The notes beneath the pieces are model-generated. The model worked only from the letters and a program-made list of their open reading frames with translations. It ran no database searches and was not told the origin of the DNA. From contig JADLZK010001948.1 of the NCBI GenBank assembly GCA_015847255.1, forward strand, positions 1 through 64,000: a DNA stretch of 64,000 bases, given 5' to 3'. Below are positions 23,110-34,320 of this stretch, piece by piece. A program made the position numbers and the translations under genes. Source of the DNA: Hyparrhenia diplandra (Eukaryota; Streptophyta; Magnoliopsida; Poales; Poaceae). The first letter of the stretch is position 1, and every line of letters begins with the position of its first letter.

Positions 23110-23462
23110 ACGAACACCATTTCATCATCGACATTCGTCGTCCGACCTTACCCTTCGGCATTCTACCTTCGTCGGCGGGCTTTTGTCATCGACATTCGTC
23201 GTCGGACCTTAACCTTCAAGCATTCTACCTTCGGCGGGCGGGCTTTCGTCATCGACATTCGTCGTCGGATTCTACCCTTCGGCATTCTTCTTTTCGTCGG
23301 TGGGCTTTTCGTCATCGACATTCGCCGTCGAACTTTACCCTTCGGCATTACGCGCCCGTCGGCGTGCTTTTCGTCATCCGCATTCATCGTTGGACCTCAC
23401 CCTTCGGCATTACGCGCCGTGTCGGTGGACTTTTTGTCGTCGACATTCGTTGTCTTCACCCG
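23110..23462. repeat. Minisatellite, unit about 58-65 bp
   Basis: About six degenerate units with GTCATCGACATTCGTCGTCG, then ACC(T)TACCCTTCGGCATT, then a CGTCGG(C/T)GGGCTTT phrase. The arginine- and serine-rich translations simply follow the repeat. Confidence 0.85.
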
Positions 23463-23860
23463 ACGGTAGATGCCAAATTGGCGGGACCCACCGGTCGGTT
23501 GGTGCGAGACCGAAAGCATAAAGGCACAAAGACGGCACTACCCTCATCATCGGAGAATATTCCTAGAATAAACAGTAGTTGGAAGAGTAGAACGGGTCAT
23601 AAAAAAGTCCACGGGCGTGTATAAATATTGCCCCCAAGGGGGTTGTAAAGGAGGAATCCACGAGTTTCGAGGAGATTGGATTTATACATTTCATATCCAT
23701 CCATTTCGTAATTGTTTTTCGGTTATTCTACATATTCGGTTGTTCGAAGTCTTGGCTCGGGGTTCTAAGGTTTAGGCCTAGAACAACACTTTTCGGCTTT
23801 GACTATGTTTGTAGAAAATATATGTAATATTTATATTTTTAAACAAGTTTACTACAAAAG
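23462..23860. other. No gene seen
   Basis: Mixed-composition DNA continuing the repeat-rich segment, possibly LTR-derived. No recognisable feature. Confidence 0.35.
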
Positions 23861-23867
23861 TATATTT

Positions 23868-23949
23868 AATGATCTAGTTAATGATACTAATTATATATTA
23901 ATATATATATATATATTAATATATAATTAGTATCATTAACTAGATCATT
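23868..23949. repeat. 82-bp perfect palindrome
   Basis: The two 41-base arms are exact reverse complements, centred at 23908/23909, with no loop. Outer arm sequence AATGATCTAGTTAATGATAC. Part of the right arm is repeated again at 23950-23982. A (TA)n tract follows at about 23990-24027, and an end like a Stowaway MITE (GGGACAGAGGGAGTA) lies at 24084-24098. It is probably the core of a foldback MITE. Confidence 0.9.
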
Positions 23950-23988
23950 AATATATAATTAGTATCATTAACTAGATCATTAAATATC

Positions 23989-24029
<41 letters not shown>

Positions 24030-24343
24030 GTTAAAGTTAAAAGTGTTTGACTTCTAGGGAAATATGAATGACATCTATTTTTGGGACAGAGGGAGTATAT
24101 CAAATAACGTTAGATCATCTTTTTTTTTCATGTTTTGATTCTTTTAGCAAGAAGAAAAAAAAGTCTTCTCCAATTGTTCGGTAAAAGATCCCAATAAAAG
24201 TAAAAGTTTGTCAAATATTCTCTCCACTCATAGGTTTCCGAAGTGGAGAGAACTCCATGCTCGTGTATGTAAATCGTGATTTACACAGGCACAGAATTAA
24301 GGTAGACGACCTGCCCCCAAACCCCTCCCGCCCTTCGATAGTA

Positions 24344-24596
24344 CTCCCTTTGTTCCAATTTTTCAGGCACAAGTTAGAATGACAATGTCTTCTAAATTAC
24401 ACTTTAAACATTCATATGTTTTATATTACATTATTTATACTTATAAAGTTATAATCATTGGATAGTATAATTCCTTAGAAATCTAATCATATAAAGTTTA
24501 TATATAGTTAAAAATTATTAACCTAATAATTGGTCAAAGTTTTTAAAGTTTGAATCTTGATATGCATGTGTGCCAAATAAAATGGACCGGAGATAG
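24344..24596. mobile_element. Stowaway-like MITE
   Basis: Starts CTCCCTTTGTTCCA and ends TGGACCGGAGATAG, with TA directly on both sides (24342-24343 and 24597-24598). The AT-rich interior has no coding capacity. The ends and the TA duplication fit Tc1/mariner-derived Stowaway elements of grasses. Confidence 0.85.
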
Positions 24597-24669
24597 TAGT
24601 TTTTTAACAAATACTTATGATACTAGTATATTGTGAATCCGAATGTCCGATGGATTCTAAGTTTACTCT

Positions 24670-24856
24670 TAGGCTAGTCTCAATTGGGGTTTCATGATCT
24701 AGTTTCTAACACATTAATATTTTAAAAAAGTACATAGGAGTTTCATTCCCTCTCTACTCCTACGAAACTTTCATCATCTCTCTTTATCAATACGTGCCAT
24801 CAGTATTTGTAATGTCTATAAAACTCTAATGAAACCCCGTTAAGACTGATATTAGC
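24670..24856. mobile_element. Small MITE with inverted GGGGTTTCAT ends
   Basis: The left end AGGCTAGTCTCAATTGGGGT continues TTCAT. The right end, reversed, reads TAATATCAGTCTTAACGGGG and continues TTTCAT. Total about 187 bp, non-coding. Related halves occur at 29127-29350 and 30225-30420. The superfamily is uncertain, possibly hAT. Confidence 0.7.
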
Positions 24857-25328
24857 ACAAGACAATACATACCGTATCATCAACGAACATTCAGATGATG
24901 TTATTAATATTATATTATACTGCTGAAGTGTGATTTGGCAATCAAGTATTGATAACCACGAAGGTAATGTAAAAGCAAAATAAGTGGTCTAACCTCTATT
25001 CATTTCCCTTTCAAGTACTACAGTATGCATATTCCGGTATCGAGAGGACCCGGCCGGCGGTAGGCCAAACTAACCAATCAGGTAGTTAATGAAGATGCTT
25101 TTTTTTAATCTTAGTTAATGAAGATGCTCTCTCATCATGAATAGCTATTACTAGTTGTTAATGATTGAGAAAGGTACAAGGCGTAACGCCTCGGAATAAG
25201 TACAATAATTGGCCAGACTAATTTCAGTAGAGAGTTCCATTTTATGGTTTAATAGATATATTATTTAATTTTAAGACTCATAAAGAGTTGGTAATCGTGC
25301 CAAGCAAGTTTTATCCCCATGAAACTTA
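24857..25328. other. No gene seen
   Basis: AT-rich intergenic DNA with no recognised repeat or coding motif. Confidence 0.4.
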
Positions 25329-25637
25329 CTCCCTCCGTCATCTTTTGTTAGGCGCGGAAGCTAGTTTTACCAATACCAAGGAATCTCTAATAACAAGGTC
25401 GAGCATTTAATGACATTTGAGCTGTTGAGGATTGTGTGCCGTGTATATGGATGCATACATGCAGACCTTTCAAAGCTCAAGTGAAATAAGCCAATCAAGC
25501 ACAATGAGCGTTTCACGGGTTCAGTAAATGCCGACGCTGCTGTTGGACTCCCCTGCCTCGGGGAGTTACCTTGCGCCTAACATTGCGTCAAAAATGAAAA
25601 CACTGCTTACGCCTTTACAAAAAAATGATAGAGGGAG
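25329..25637. mobile_element. Stowaway-like MITE, 309 bp
   Basis: Starts CTCCCTCCGTCATCTTTTG and ends AAAAAAATGATAGAGGGAG, with TA on both sides (25327-25328, 25638-25639). The inverted ends agree over about 16 of 19 bases. A small open frame at 25528-25752 crosses its right edge and is not considered a gene. Confidence 0.85.
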
Positions 25638-25911
25638 TAATTTTTATCTCTCTCTTTCATTTCAACATTTAACATTGCTATGTCATCAAAATGTGACTGA
25701 CTGTCAAATGCAAATAAAACTCTTAGAACTTCCACTAAGACCAGCCTCATAGCCAAGCGAATCCTAATATTAAGGAGAAAACAAAGAGAAGAGCTTGGCT
25801 CTTATGCAAGCAACAAATGCATATGCAGTGGTGGATCCATATCCTAGGAGAATATGAGGATTAGAAAAGAGAAGATGAGACATGGGTAAACTACCAATTA
25901 AAAGGTTTCTT

Positions 25912-26841
25912 AGAGTAACTTCAGCAGGAGCACCCAAATCAAAGGCCACCATTTCTGATTTGGGTGCTCTCCCTATTGTTGGCCTAATATTTTCTTTTCA
26001 CTCCTCTGACGCGCCCCAAAACAGAGGGCCTAAAATCCATTCCAGCCGTCTATGACAAGGGGCCCCACTCATCATTCTCTCCTTGTTATTCCTCGCTCTC
26101 TGAGATCCCGCGCGGAGGGCACAACACCGGGCGGGCGGAGATGCAGCCTATGACGGAGCTTGGCGCGACGGAGCACGGCATGGCGGCACCGCACCCATGG
26201 GAGGGAGCGCGCCATAGATCTGGTGTGGGGAGAGAGGGAGCCTCGCCGGGGAGGGGAAAGGGTTCCACGCCGTCACCGCCCGGAGCTCGGCTGCCGCGGG
26301 GGGTGGGGGGGGGAGGGAGAAAGGAAGGCCGCGCACCGGTGCTTGCTATCGGGCGGGTATTTGCATGACTGTGCTTCCTGCGAGCACGTGAGGGCTGCGA
26401 TGAGGGCGATAGAGCTAGGCGTCCTCCTCACGGGAGTGCCGTACGAGGAAGGAGGTGCCGGAAGTAGCATAAGTCGTGTCGTCACGGTGAAGTGGAGCAG
26501 AGCACCCCGGCACACTCGCCGTAGCGAGGGCAGAGCGCCGGCGCGGAGGGGGCAGCACGCCCACGAGGCGGAGGGCGGGGGCGAGTAGCTAGCGTGGTGG
26601 GGCAGCGCGCCTGCGTAGCGGAGGGCGGGCGCGAGTAGTTGTCGTGCGGTTCCGTGTTGCACGGCGAAGAAACGCGACGCAACCGATGGATGGGAGCCGG
26701 GCTATTGTGTGAACAAGAGCTAGGTTTGGAGTGAGGATTTAGGATCCCAACTAAATATGGAGTTTTGAAGCACGATTTTTATCTCGAGCCCCTATATTTA
26801 GCTTAGGAGCTCAAGTAGGGGCCCTGCTGAAGTTGCTCTTA
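25912..26841. mobile_element. 930-bp element with inverted ends and GC-rich cargo
   Basis: The left end reads AGAGTAACTTCAGCAGGAGC. The right end, reversed, reads AGAGCAACTTCAGCAGGGCC. The 26140-26660 interior is sharply GC-rich with overlapping open frames on both strands (for example plus 26160-26588) but no recognisable domain, as would be expected of a captured, decayed gene fragment. No target duplication was found. Confidence 0.65.
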
Positions 26842-26879
26842 TGAACCAATAAGAAATCACCATCGCATAGTTTACCTCG

Positions 26880-27693
26880 CTAATAGGGGGTGAATCCGGG
26901 TGTGGTCGGCGGTGCCGGCGGAGACGGCGGTCTTCTTCGCCTCCGACGACGCTTCGTCGGGGCGGGGGGAGACCGTCGGATTCCATCCGGCGAGGTAGTC
27001 TAGGGCTTAGGTCTAGGTTATGGTGTCGGGTGGCGGCGGTGAGGCGGCGGCGCCGTTGTTGCCGAGGAATAAGTCCCTCCGGCCCGTTTCTCGTCTTGGC
27101 GTGCGCTCCGGTGGCCGGCAAGGGGCCTGTGAGGGTGGGCTGTCCTTCTGCGATGGCCGTGTAAGGAGTCCGGCGCCTCTGTTTCCCCTGCTTGTGCCGA
27201 CGAGCGGTGTTCGCGGCGGAGCTGGTGGCGGAGATGGTGGCGTCTTTTACTCTGTGGGGAGGAGGAGCTGTGGGTTCCGCGGATGTCCGGAGGGCGGATT
27301 GGGCTCGACTTCTGCGGCGGTGGTCGTCGCCGGCGACCTTCGATTCAAGGTCGATGGAACTTGCGGCGTGGACGACCGGCGGGCGTTCAACAACTTCGCC
27401 TCGCATGCGAGTCTGCGGCTACGGCGGTCTACCTCATCGCCAACCAGTGATGAAGTTCCATCTGGCCTTGACTTCGGCGGCGGCGGTTGGAGACAGCGCT
27501 CTCCGACGACGGAGATGGAAGGGGAAAGGTTCTAGGGATCAGTTTGTAATTTCCTTTTTTCCTCAGGGCCTTTCTGCAAAGTTTGGCTGCATAGCTGTCC
27601 TTTCTACCCACATACGGTGTACTTGTATGTTTTTGTATACATTCTATGATATATAATACAGGTATGCTTTTCAAAAAAAAAAAAAAAAAAAAA
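26880..27693 (+). mobile_element. Poly(A)-tailed retroposed sequence
   Basis: A GC-rich segment (open plus-strand frame 27020-27535, Gly/Arg-rich, no known domain) is followed by an AT-rich 3'-UTR-like stretch and a run of about 24 A (27670-27693). A poly(A) at a genomic 3' end indicates target-primed reverse transcription: a processed gene copy, a SINE or a 5'-truncated LINE. The start is approximate and no flanking duplication was identified. Confidence 0.5.
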
Positions 27694-27810
27694 AAACATG
27701 CATCTCTCCCCTTCATGGACCATGGTTGCAGCGGACCTGTTACCTGTCCTAGCATTCAATGCCACCACTTACCTGTCCCGTGCCTGTCAAGTTCGGTCGG
27801 CTTGCCACGC

Positions 27811-28719
27811 AGAGTCGCCGGGGCACAGGCCCGTCGGTGAGCGGCCGCGTGAGGAGTTCAGGCACAGCCTGGGTGCCGCTGCACAGGGCGAGGCTGCCAC
27901 AACTACTCCGCTCGTGTGCCTCTCCGCCTGGACGTGCTCTGCCTCCGGCACTCTTTGCCCTCGTCGTACCGAAGCGAAGGAATAGATAACAGAGAAAGGA
28001 AGGGCCGAAGGGGATGGATAATACCCTCATGCCGTACGAACGGATAAAGCAGCAACGTAGTACTAGTCGGCTTTTTCTCCTAAAATAATATAACAGTATT
28101 CTTTAGTCACAGCACTATGATTAAACTCAAATTACAAGTCAAACAATTAGGACAAATAGACAGGGGCGCCGTGGGATGTTTGGTTTATTTACTGGTAAAC
28201 CTGCCTGGCGCCGTGGTGCACCCCCAGGCGTCTGATTTTTGAACGCCTGGGGTGCAGCTTGGGTGGGTTCGGGTCGGTTTCCCTTGTGCACCAACGCGTA
28301 TTCATTTTGGAAATCCACCCCCTCACAAAGCTCGGCACGCCAGGAAGGAGACGCACGAGGAGTCGCCGGGGCATGGGCCCGCCGGTGAGTGGCCGTGTGA
28401 GGACAGGGCTGCCTGGGTGCAGCTGCAGAGGTCGGGGCTGCCGCGACCACTTGGCTCGTGTGCCTCTCCACCTGGACGTGCCCCGCCTCCGCCACTCTTT
28501 GCCCTCATCGTACTGAAAATCGAAGAAGAGAGAACGGAGAAAGGAAGAGCCGAAGGGGTTGGATGACACTCTCATATGTCGGACGAATGGATAAGGCAGT
28601 AGTGTAGTACTAGTAGGTTTTTTCTCCTAAAAAACATAACAGTATTCTTAGTCCCAGCACTATGATTAAACTGAAGTTACTATTGTAGTCAAATAATTAG
28701 GACAAATAGATAGGGGCAC
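27811..28719. repeat. Direct tandem duplication, unit about 360 bp, offset about 547 bp
   Basis: 27811-28167 and 28358-28719 share a long common text: GAGTCGCCGGGGCA, CTCGTGTGCCTCTCC, CACTCTTTGCCCTC, GGATAA(A/G)GCAG, AGCACTATGATTAAACT and AATTAGGACAAATAGA. About 190 bp of unrelated sequence lies between them. Frames on both strands are open in the GC-rich halves but are disrupted differently, so no gene is called. Confidence 0.85.
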
Positions 28720-29120
28720 TATCAACATTCAACATCTTTTTTTCATTTCAGAAAAATAAAAGAAACTGTTTTGCCAAGTGTTTTTAAAGAGCTTCAACTC
28801 CTTAGAGACCGCTTCTTCAAAGAAGTCAGAGCTGGAGCTATTTTTGAAATACTCCTTCCGTCTAAGAAAGAATACAATTTTAGCAATGTCATGTTTTAGT
28901 TTCTGACGGGTTTGGGGGCAAAAAGAGTGGCGGAGGCTAGTTTGGCAACCGCGCAGGCTGGTTTGGCCGTGGCAGCACCATATTCTTCCGTTTTCCGCCT
29001 TTTTGACTTGGTGCTTCAAATTATGTTGTCCCAAATATTTTCCGACACGTTCTTGACGTCCGAAACTTGATGGTCTAACCCGCATTCTATGTTGGCACAT
29101 TTCTGCGTGTCAACAGACGT
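28720..29120. other. No gene seen; possible MITE relic
   Basis: It contains TACTCCTTCCGTCTAAGAAAG near 28852, a possible Stowaway-like end without a visible partner. Confidence 0.35.
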
Positions 29121-29126
29121 AAGACC

Positions 29127-29350
29127 AATATCAGTGTGAGTTTCATCTACATTTAATAGTTGACACAAGCATTTTAGATGATATGACAATGTTTTTAAAA
29201 AGAGAAGTGAGTTTTATAGGGAGTTGGTTCAATTTCCAACTCTAGATGAGTCATGAATTAAATGTCTATAAAATAAAAGAATAAAACTATACATCGAAAG
29301 CGATTTTTTCATTGCATTCTATATTTTTGGAAACAAAGCTATGAAGCTCT
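29127..29350. repeat. MITE-like repeat, copy A
   Basis: It shares GA(T/C)GATATGACAATGTTTTTAA, a GTCTATAAAATAAAAGAATAAAACTATACAT-like tract and TTTTTTCATTGCATTCTATAT-like text with 30225-30420 in the same orientation. The first bases (AATATCAGTGTGAGTTTCAT) resemble the ends of the MITE at 24670-24856. Confidence 0.65.
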
Positions 29351-30224
29351 TCATTAAAAATGGCTAAAGAAAGTAAATGTAAAATCTTGCTTGTCAAAAA
29401 GAAATTGTAAGTGCTTGATGTTGTGGATCGGTTCAATGAAATCGTAAGTGCTTGATCTTGTTCTAGGCCACGGCCTTCGAACACGGTTGCCACTCAAGCG
29501 GAATCAGGCACGCGAAGTGGATAAATCAGACTTGAGCGAAACAAGATGAACGATTTCATTGAACTTGCTTCTCCCCCTTACAATCCCTCAACGGGGACTA
29601 TTTATGCATGTCCGTAGGCTTCTCATAGGATGTAAATGCCCTCCCAACTACTACAAATTCGGGGAATATTCTGCACAGCTTTGGGCTTGTTCGCCATTTG
29701 GAGTGCCCGCCTTCCTTGGATATCGCCGGCCCGAGGAGGCCCGACCTGCTCCACCTTATGTCGCCCGCCCAACCGACCGTGGGGGCCCTGGCGACAAAAG
29801 CTATTGGCCGTGCGTAGGCGGGCGGTTCCTCCTTTGGCGAAACCTACAGAAACTATCGACCAAACCGTTAACAGCTATTCGCCTGAGTGAATAGCTGAGA
29901 CCGCCTGCGCGCCCTCCTTTGGCGGGACCGATTGCTGGCGCTCTCCCATGGTGGAACCTGATCCCGGCCGAGAGTCCACCCTTTCGCCATAGCGAGAGGG
30001 GGGAATTCTAAGAATGGGGACGGCAAGCGCCGCCCTTGCCTTGCTACGGCAAGAAGGGGGGGCTCGACACGCCCTTCTCTTCGCAGATATGGTCAGCCCT
30101 CTCTTTGTTATTATAGCGAAATGTCGAATGCACCGAGCCCAACTCCCATTATTCCGCTTCCGTGAGAAGGCGGGACGATGTTCGAACGACGCAGGGTGCC
30201 CATAGGCAGGGCACACCCCCAACA
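29351..30224. other. Unassigned segment between two MITE-like repeats
   Basis: GTAAGTGCTTGAT is repeated at 29407 and 29444. Then follows mixed-GC sequence with a TATTTATGCATG box near 29599 and no coding motif. It could be an LTR fragment that split a MITE. No family was recognised. Confidence 0.35.
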
Positions 30225-30420
30225 ATTTGTATGTAATAAATTGTCACATAAGCGTTTTTGATGATGTGGCAATATTTTTAAGATGAAAGAGAAGAAGGCA
30301 GTTTCATTTTTAAGAAGAAATAAAATTAAATATCTGTGAGACAAAAGAATGAAACTATGCATTGAGAGGAGTGATTTCATCCATATTTCATTGCATTATA
30401 TGTTCTTGAAAACAACCAAA
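30225..30420. repeat. MITE-like repeat, copy B
   Basis: Direct-orientation partner of 29127-29350. It ends about 220 bp upstream of the NLR start codon, so it lies in the presumed promoter. Confidence 0.65.
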
Positions 30421-30636
30421 TAAAACCCACCACTGAGAAGGATAACCCTATGGCCTTCGTAATCTCGGATTGGTGGTGCAACATTATATTGCAGAAGATA
30501 GACGGCGTCACCGGCCGGAAGTGTTGATTTGGAAATCCACCTCCACCTCCACTATCCACCAACTCAGACTCAGACACAACTAACTCACGGGCTCGACCGC
30601 GGGGATCTGTTCTTCGCCCGATCCCCCGGAGGCATC
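30421..30636 (+). promoter_or_regulatory. Presumed NLR promoter and 5' leader
   Basis: About 215 bp between the MITE-like repeat and the start codon. ACATTATATTGC near 30482-30493 is a possible TATA element. The start context is GGCATCATGG, with A at -3 and G at +4. No experiment supports the transcription start. Confidence 0.3.
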
Positions 30637-31491
30637 ATGGAGGAGGCTCCTGTGGTTGTGACCGCAGCCACGGGAGCCCCGGGGCCCGTCGTAGCAGAGC
30701 TGAGAACTTTGCTGCGGTGGCACGGCGAGTACAAGCTTCGGCGAGGTACACGTAAGGACATCAAGCGCATCAGATCCAAGCTCAAGTCCATCCACTCAAT
30801 CCTTTGGGTGATATGGGAGAGGGAGGATCTTGATGCAGCAGCAAGGAGGCGAGGATGGAAGGCGTGGCGTCTCGCCGACGACATGAACGACGCCATCGGC
30901 GACTTCATCCTCGGCATGAAGGGCCGCGCAACGACGGCAGGCGCTTCATGGAGGACCAGACCCAGCCAAGGCCTTTCCGGGATCTCAAGAGAAGAGCGGC
31001 GCGATGTGTCGGAGAGGTGCCGCAACAAGTGGAAGATGGAGACTGCCCACACCACCATCTCGAGCTTATTTTCAAGGAGAAAAACCACCGTCGGCGACTC
31101 AGCTGGTCTTGGCAAGCGGCATCGAGTCGTTGATCCGTATGTCCACAAGGGCATCTCGAGCTCGTGGCGATGGAAGAACCGAGGCATAAGCTCATCGATC
31201 ACCTGGTAGGAGAAGAGGAGAACACACCGCAGCTCAAGATGGCATGCATCGTTGGAGCTGCCGGGATGGGTAAAACGACCCTTGCCCGCCATGTCTATGA
31301 AGCGATTCAAGATCAGTTCAGGCTCGGGCTTTCGTGTCGGTCACTTCAAGTCGTAACATGACGGAGCTTCTGGTCAGCATTCTCCAACAAGTGACAGCTG
31401 ATAGTACTGATGTACTACTTGCTGGCACCAAAGCATCGACCAAGAATAAACATCTCATCGGCATCATATCGAATTTCCTCAAGGATAAAAG
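30637..31491 (+). CDS. NLR exon 1: coiled coil and P-loop
   Basis: The Met at 30637 is chosen because the text after it (MEEAPVVVTAATGAPGPVVAEL) matches the usual start of grass CNLs; an upstream in-frame Met at 30529 would add an atypical leader. The frame changes near 31150 (..DPYVHKG / HLELVAMEEPRHK..) and near 31330 (..DQF / AFVSVTSSRNMTELL). The exon ends with KDK plus the first two bases of an Arg codon, followed by GTGCGC. Confidence 0.85.
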
Positions 31492-31696
31492 GTGCGCATG
31501 TTCACCGTCTTCACTCCAATATCTACATCCACAAATACGATTTGTCCTAGCTATATCTTGCTATAACTAATTGGAAACAAACCTAGAAATAATAATCAAA
31601 AAAAAATGAAGCATTAAGCCATCAATTTGGTAGACTTTGATCGCTATATATAGCCATTGGATCTACTAATGAGGTTTCTAAAAAAGTCCATATTTG

Positions 31697-31720
31697 GCGG
31701 CGACGGCGGCGGCGACGGCG

Positions 31721-31797
<77 letters not shown>

Positions 31798-31816
31798 AAT
31801 AATAATAATAATAATA
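31697..31816. repeat. Compound trinucleotide microsatellite in the intron
   Basis: (GGC/GAC)n, then about 22 CAA units (to about 31795), then about seven AAT units. Likely to vary between individuals. Confidence 0.95.
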
Positions 31817-32699
31817 AGTAACCTCTAGTTTTATGTCTAAATTACACACTTATGTGCCATTATTAAAAAAAACCCTAGCTAAACCCATAAATTTGCCTAT
31901 AAATTACACACCTGTACCATTATGAAATATGTGAAATTGCTTCTAAATTATCCAATTGTGCATTACAAATTATAATAATAATCTAAATAACCACTTCAAT
32001 TTGCATTTATTTGTACACACCTTTACTATCTCTACATAATATTAAAGGGAGAAAGGTTTCTTGATCCGATATCACTCATAAGTCATAACAGTCCAACGGG
32101 AGATCTAATTAACAGACCCAGTCGCTCTCATGCTCGGACTTAGAGTGGCATGTCCTAGCATGGTGTGGAGTCCAATTTTAAAATGAGTTGGAATACAGAG
32201 TGTTTCTATGGTCTACCACTCCCTCTCATTTATGTATGAGTTAGAGCATGGTGATTAAGCATATGCGGAATCCTATCCCAAAATGATTTGAACGCATGTC
32301 ACAATCATTGATAAATCTCTAACCTTCTGGTACCCATACGAGTTAGAGCACACACGTTCAGGCATAGTCTAGAGTTCAAATCCAAGACAAATTGAAATAT
32401 GTGGCATAATCGTTGATAAATCTTAAGCCGCAAGTGTCTAGCTGACCAGCGACAAGTTGTGCATCCTGTTGCAACAAACAACCATGTATGCTATTAAAAA
32501 TAAACTAAAATATCCCCTTGCATTTACTACTTAAATTACCAACATCAACTATCATGAAAAAATAGACAGAGAGTATGTACATATTTGTTTATGAAAACCC
32601 ATTTCTAACACTATTAATATATAAAATATTAGCTGAAAGTAAAACTACATGTTAAGATGTCTTGCCCACTCACCGCAGTTATTACGTGTTTTTTCTCAA

Positions 32700-33150
32700 C
32701 CATCTCCTTCACTACCCCAGAGTAGCACAACAATGCCGGTTCAAAAACTCCCTTCACTGCCGGATTTTGAACCGCAGAGAACCAAACCAACAGTGATGCG
32801 GAGTTCAAATCACTGCCGATTGCTTCCAACCGGCGGTGATGTGAAGCAAACATTGTCGGCTTGAGGTCCAAACCGGCAGTGTTTGACGTAAATAACACTA
32901 TCAATTGGAGGTCTAAGCCAACGGTGTTGAGCTAAACAACACTGTCGGTTTGGGGCTCAACCCGATAGTGTTGTTGCTCTTAGCATTGTCGGTTCGTGAC
33001 TCTAGCCGACAATGTTGTTTTTGTCAACACTACCCGTTTGGACCTCCAGCCGACAGTTTTGTTAAACCCTAACACTACCGATTTTTAATCAATCCGGCAG
33101 TGATGGCTAGAGCAACACCGCCGGTTTATGCTAATCGGTAGTTCGTTCTC
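32700..33150. repeat. CACTA subterminal repeats, left side of element 2
   Basis: Ten or more copies of AACCGGCAGTG, CACTGTCGGTTTG or close variants, in alternating orientation, every 25-45 bp. The same repeat family occurs at 40140-40250, 42170-42275 and 46610-46860. Confidence 0.85.
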
Positions 33151-33570
33151 ATTTTGTTGTTTTATAATTTGTGGAATCCGGTTTTCGCTCTAAACCCTAA
33201 ACGCAACATAGAATGACAGGTTTATCAACAAAACATTACAAAATGTTACGGTTACAATTCAAATGTTCTTATCTCCCACAAAATAAACAAGAAATTACAA
33301 TAGTCTAGCGATCTGCTCTGGCCCATACTGAGCCTTGTAAGCCTCGGACCGTGCAATGGAAAACGCTCCTTTTTTGACAATATCTCGCCTAGAAAATGCT
33401 CCCTTTTTGACAATATCTCGTCTAGGATGAACTTGGCCAGCTCCCCTTGCAGTGCGACGATCTCCAAATCTAAGAACCGGTATTGATTCAATTTCTTGCG
33501 TTGTCGTTCCAAAATGATGAATTACTAGATCATTTTATTGAATTATTAACAGATACAAATGAAATGGGGA

Positions 33571-33753
33571 TTATACACACCAATTTTTTCTGCTTTTTGT
33601 CGATTTTCCACCGACGTATTGAAGCATTGCCCACATTACATAGAAACCGCATTCATTGTTTGCCATCGGTTGCTCTAGGTGCGTCAAATCCATTTCCTCA
33701 AACTTTATGGGACATATGAGGCATTGAGCCGGAATCTCCGGACACTGTGCCAC
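33571..33753 (-). pseudogene. Ulp1-type (C48) peptidase C-terminal fragment
   Basis: The minus-strand frame contains LEQPMANNECGFYVMWAML, which fits the C48 cysteine-protease signature in which a Gln precedes the catalytic Cys of CGFYV. Such domains are commonly fused to or carried by CACTA and MULE elements of plants. The catalytic His and Asp region upstream is not intact in one frame. Confidence 0.75.
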
Positions 33754-34320
33754 ATTATAAAAGTGTGAAAAGGGAAAACATTAGAATGCGCTATGTGTGA
33801 TTTCAAAATAATATGTTATTACGGTCGCTACCTATTCAGCACTGCCACTAGTGGACCTAGATGAGAAAATGGTTGTTTCTTCGAGTCCCACACCACGATT
33901 TTAGTTTTAGCAAGATTGACAACCATGAAGATGAAATGGTTGCTGCAATCACAGAATCCTAATTATCGAATAATCTAAATGAAAAAGAAGCATAAATATA
34001 AAAGCCGAGAACACATACTAGCAGTTGTAGGCTAGAAAGTTGTGGGTTCTATTGTTCATCACGAATTCATCGAAAACAGCAACCAATCTTCGTTAAAGGT
34101 CATGCACGTCTGCTCCATGGTGGCCTGTGCATGTGTTCACATTGACTCGCGTGGGTTCCAAGAAGCCTATGTGATTGAATTTGGGTGTTGCTAGGCAAAA
34201 TTTTGCTATACACCTGGATAAAATCAAGGGAAATGCCCAAAAGTTAACAATTTGTGACTCGAGAGTAATTAATTATAAGGTCGTGCGAAGTCGGGTACTT
34301 ACATAGTCCACATCATCATA

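Noticed and set aside
26160..26662. Opposed frames at 26160-26588 (plus) and 26273-26662 (minus) as genes
   Set aside because: They lie within a small element bounded by inverted repeats, overlap each other, and show no domain.
30529..31209. NLR exon 1 frame as a complete short coiled-coil protein
   Set aside because: The P-loop and following text continue in other frames after single-base breaks, and the splice donor leads to the NB-ARC exon. It is part of a larger gene.
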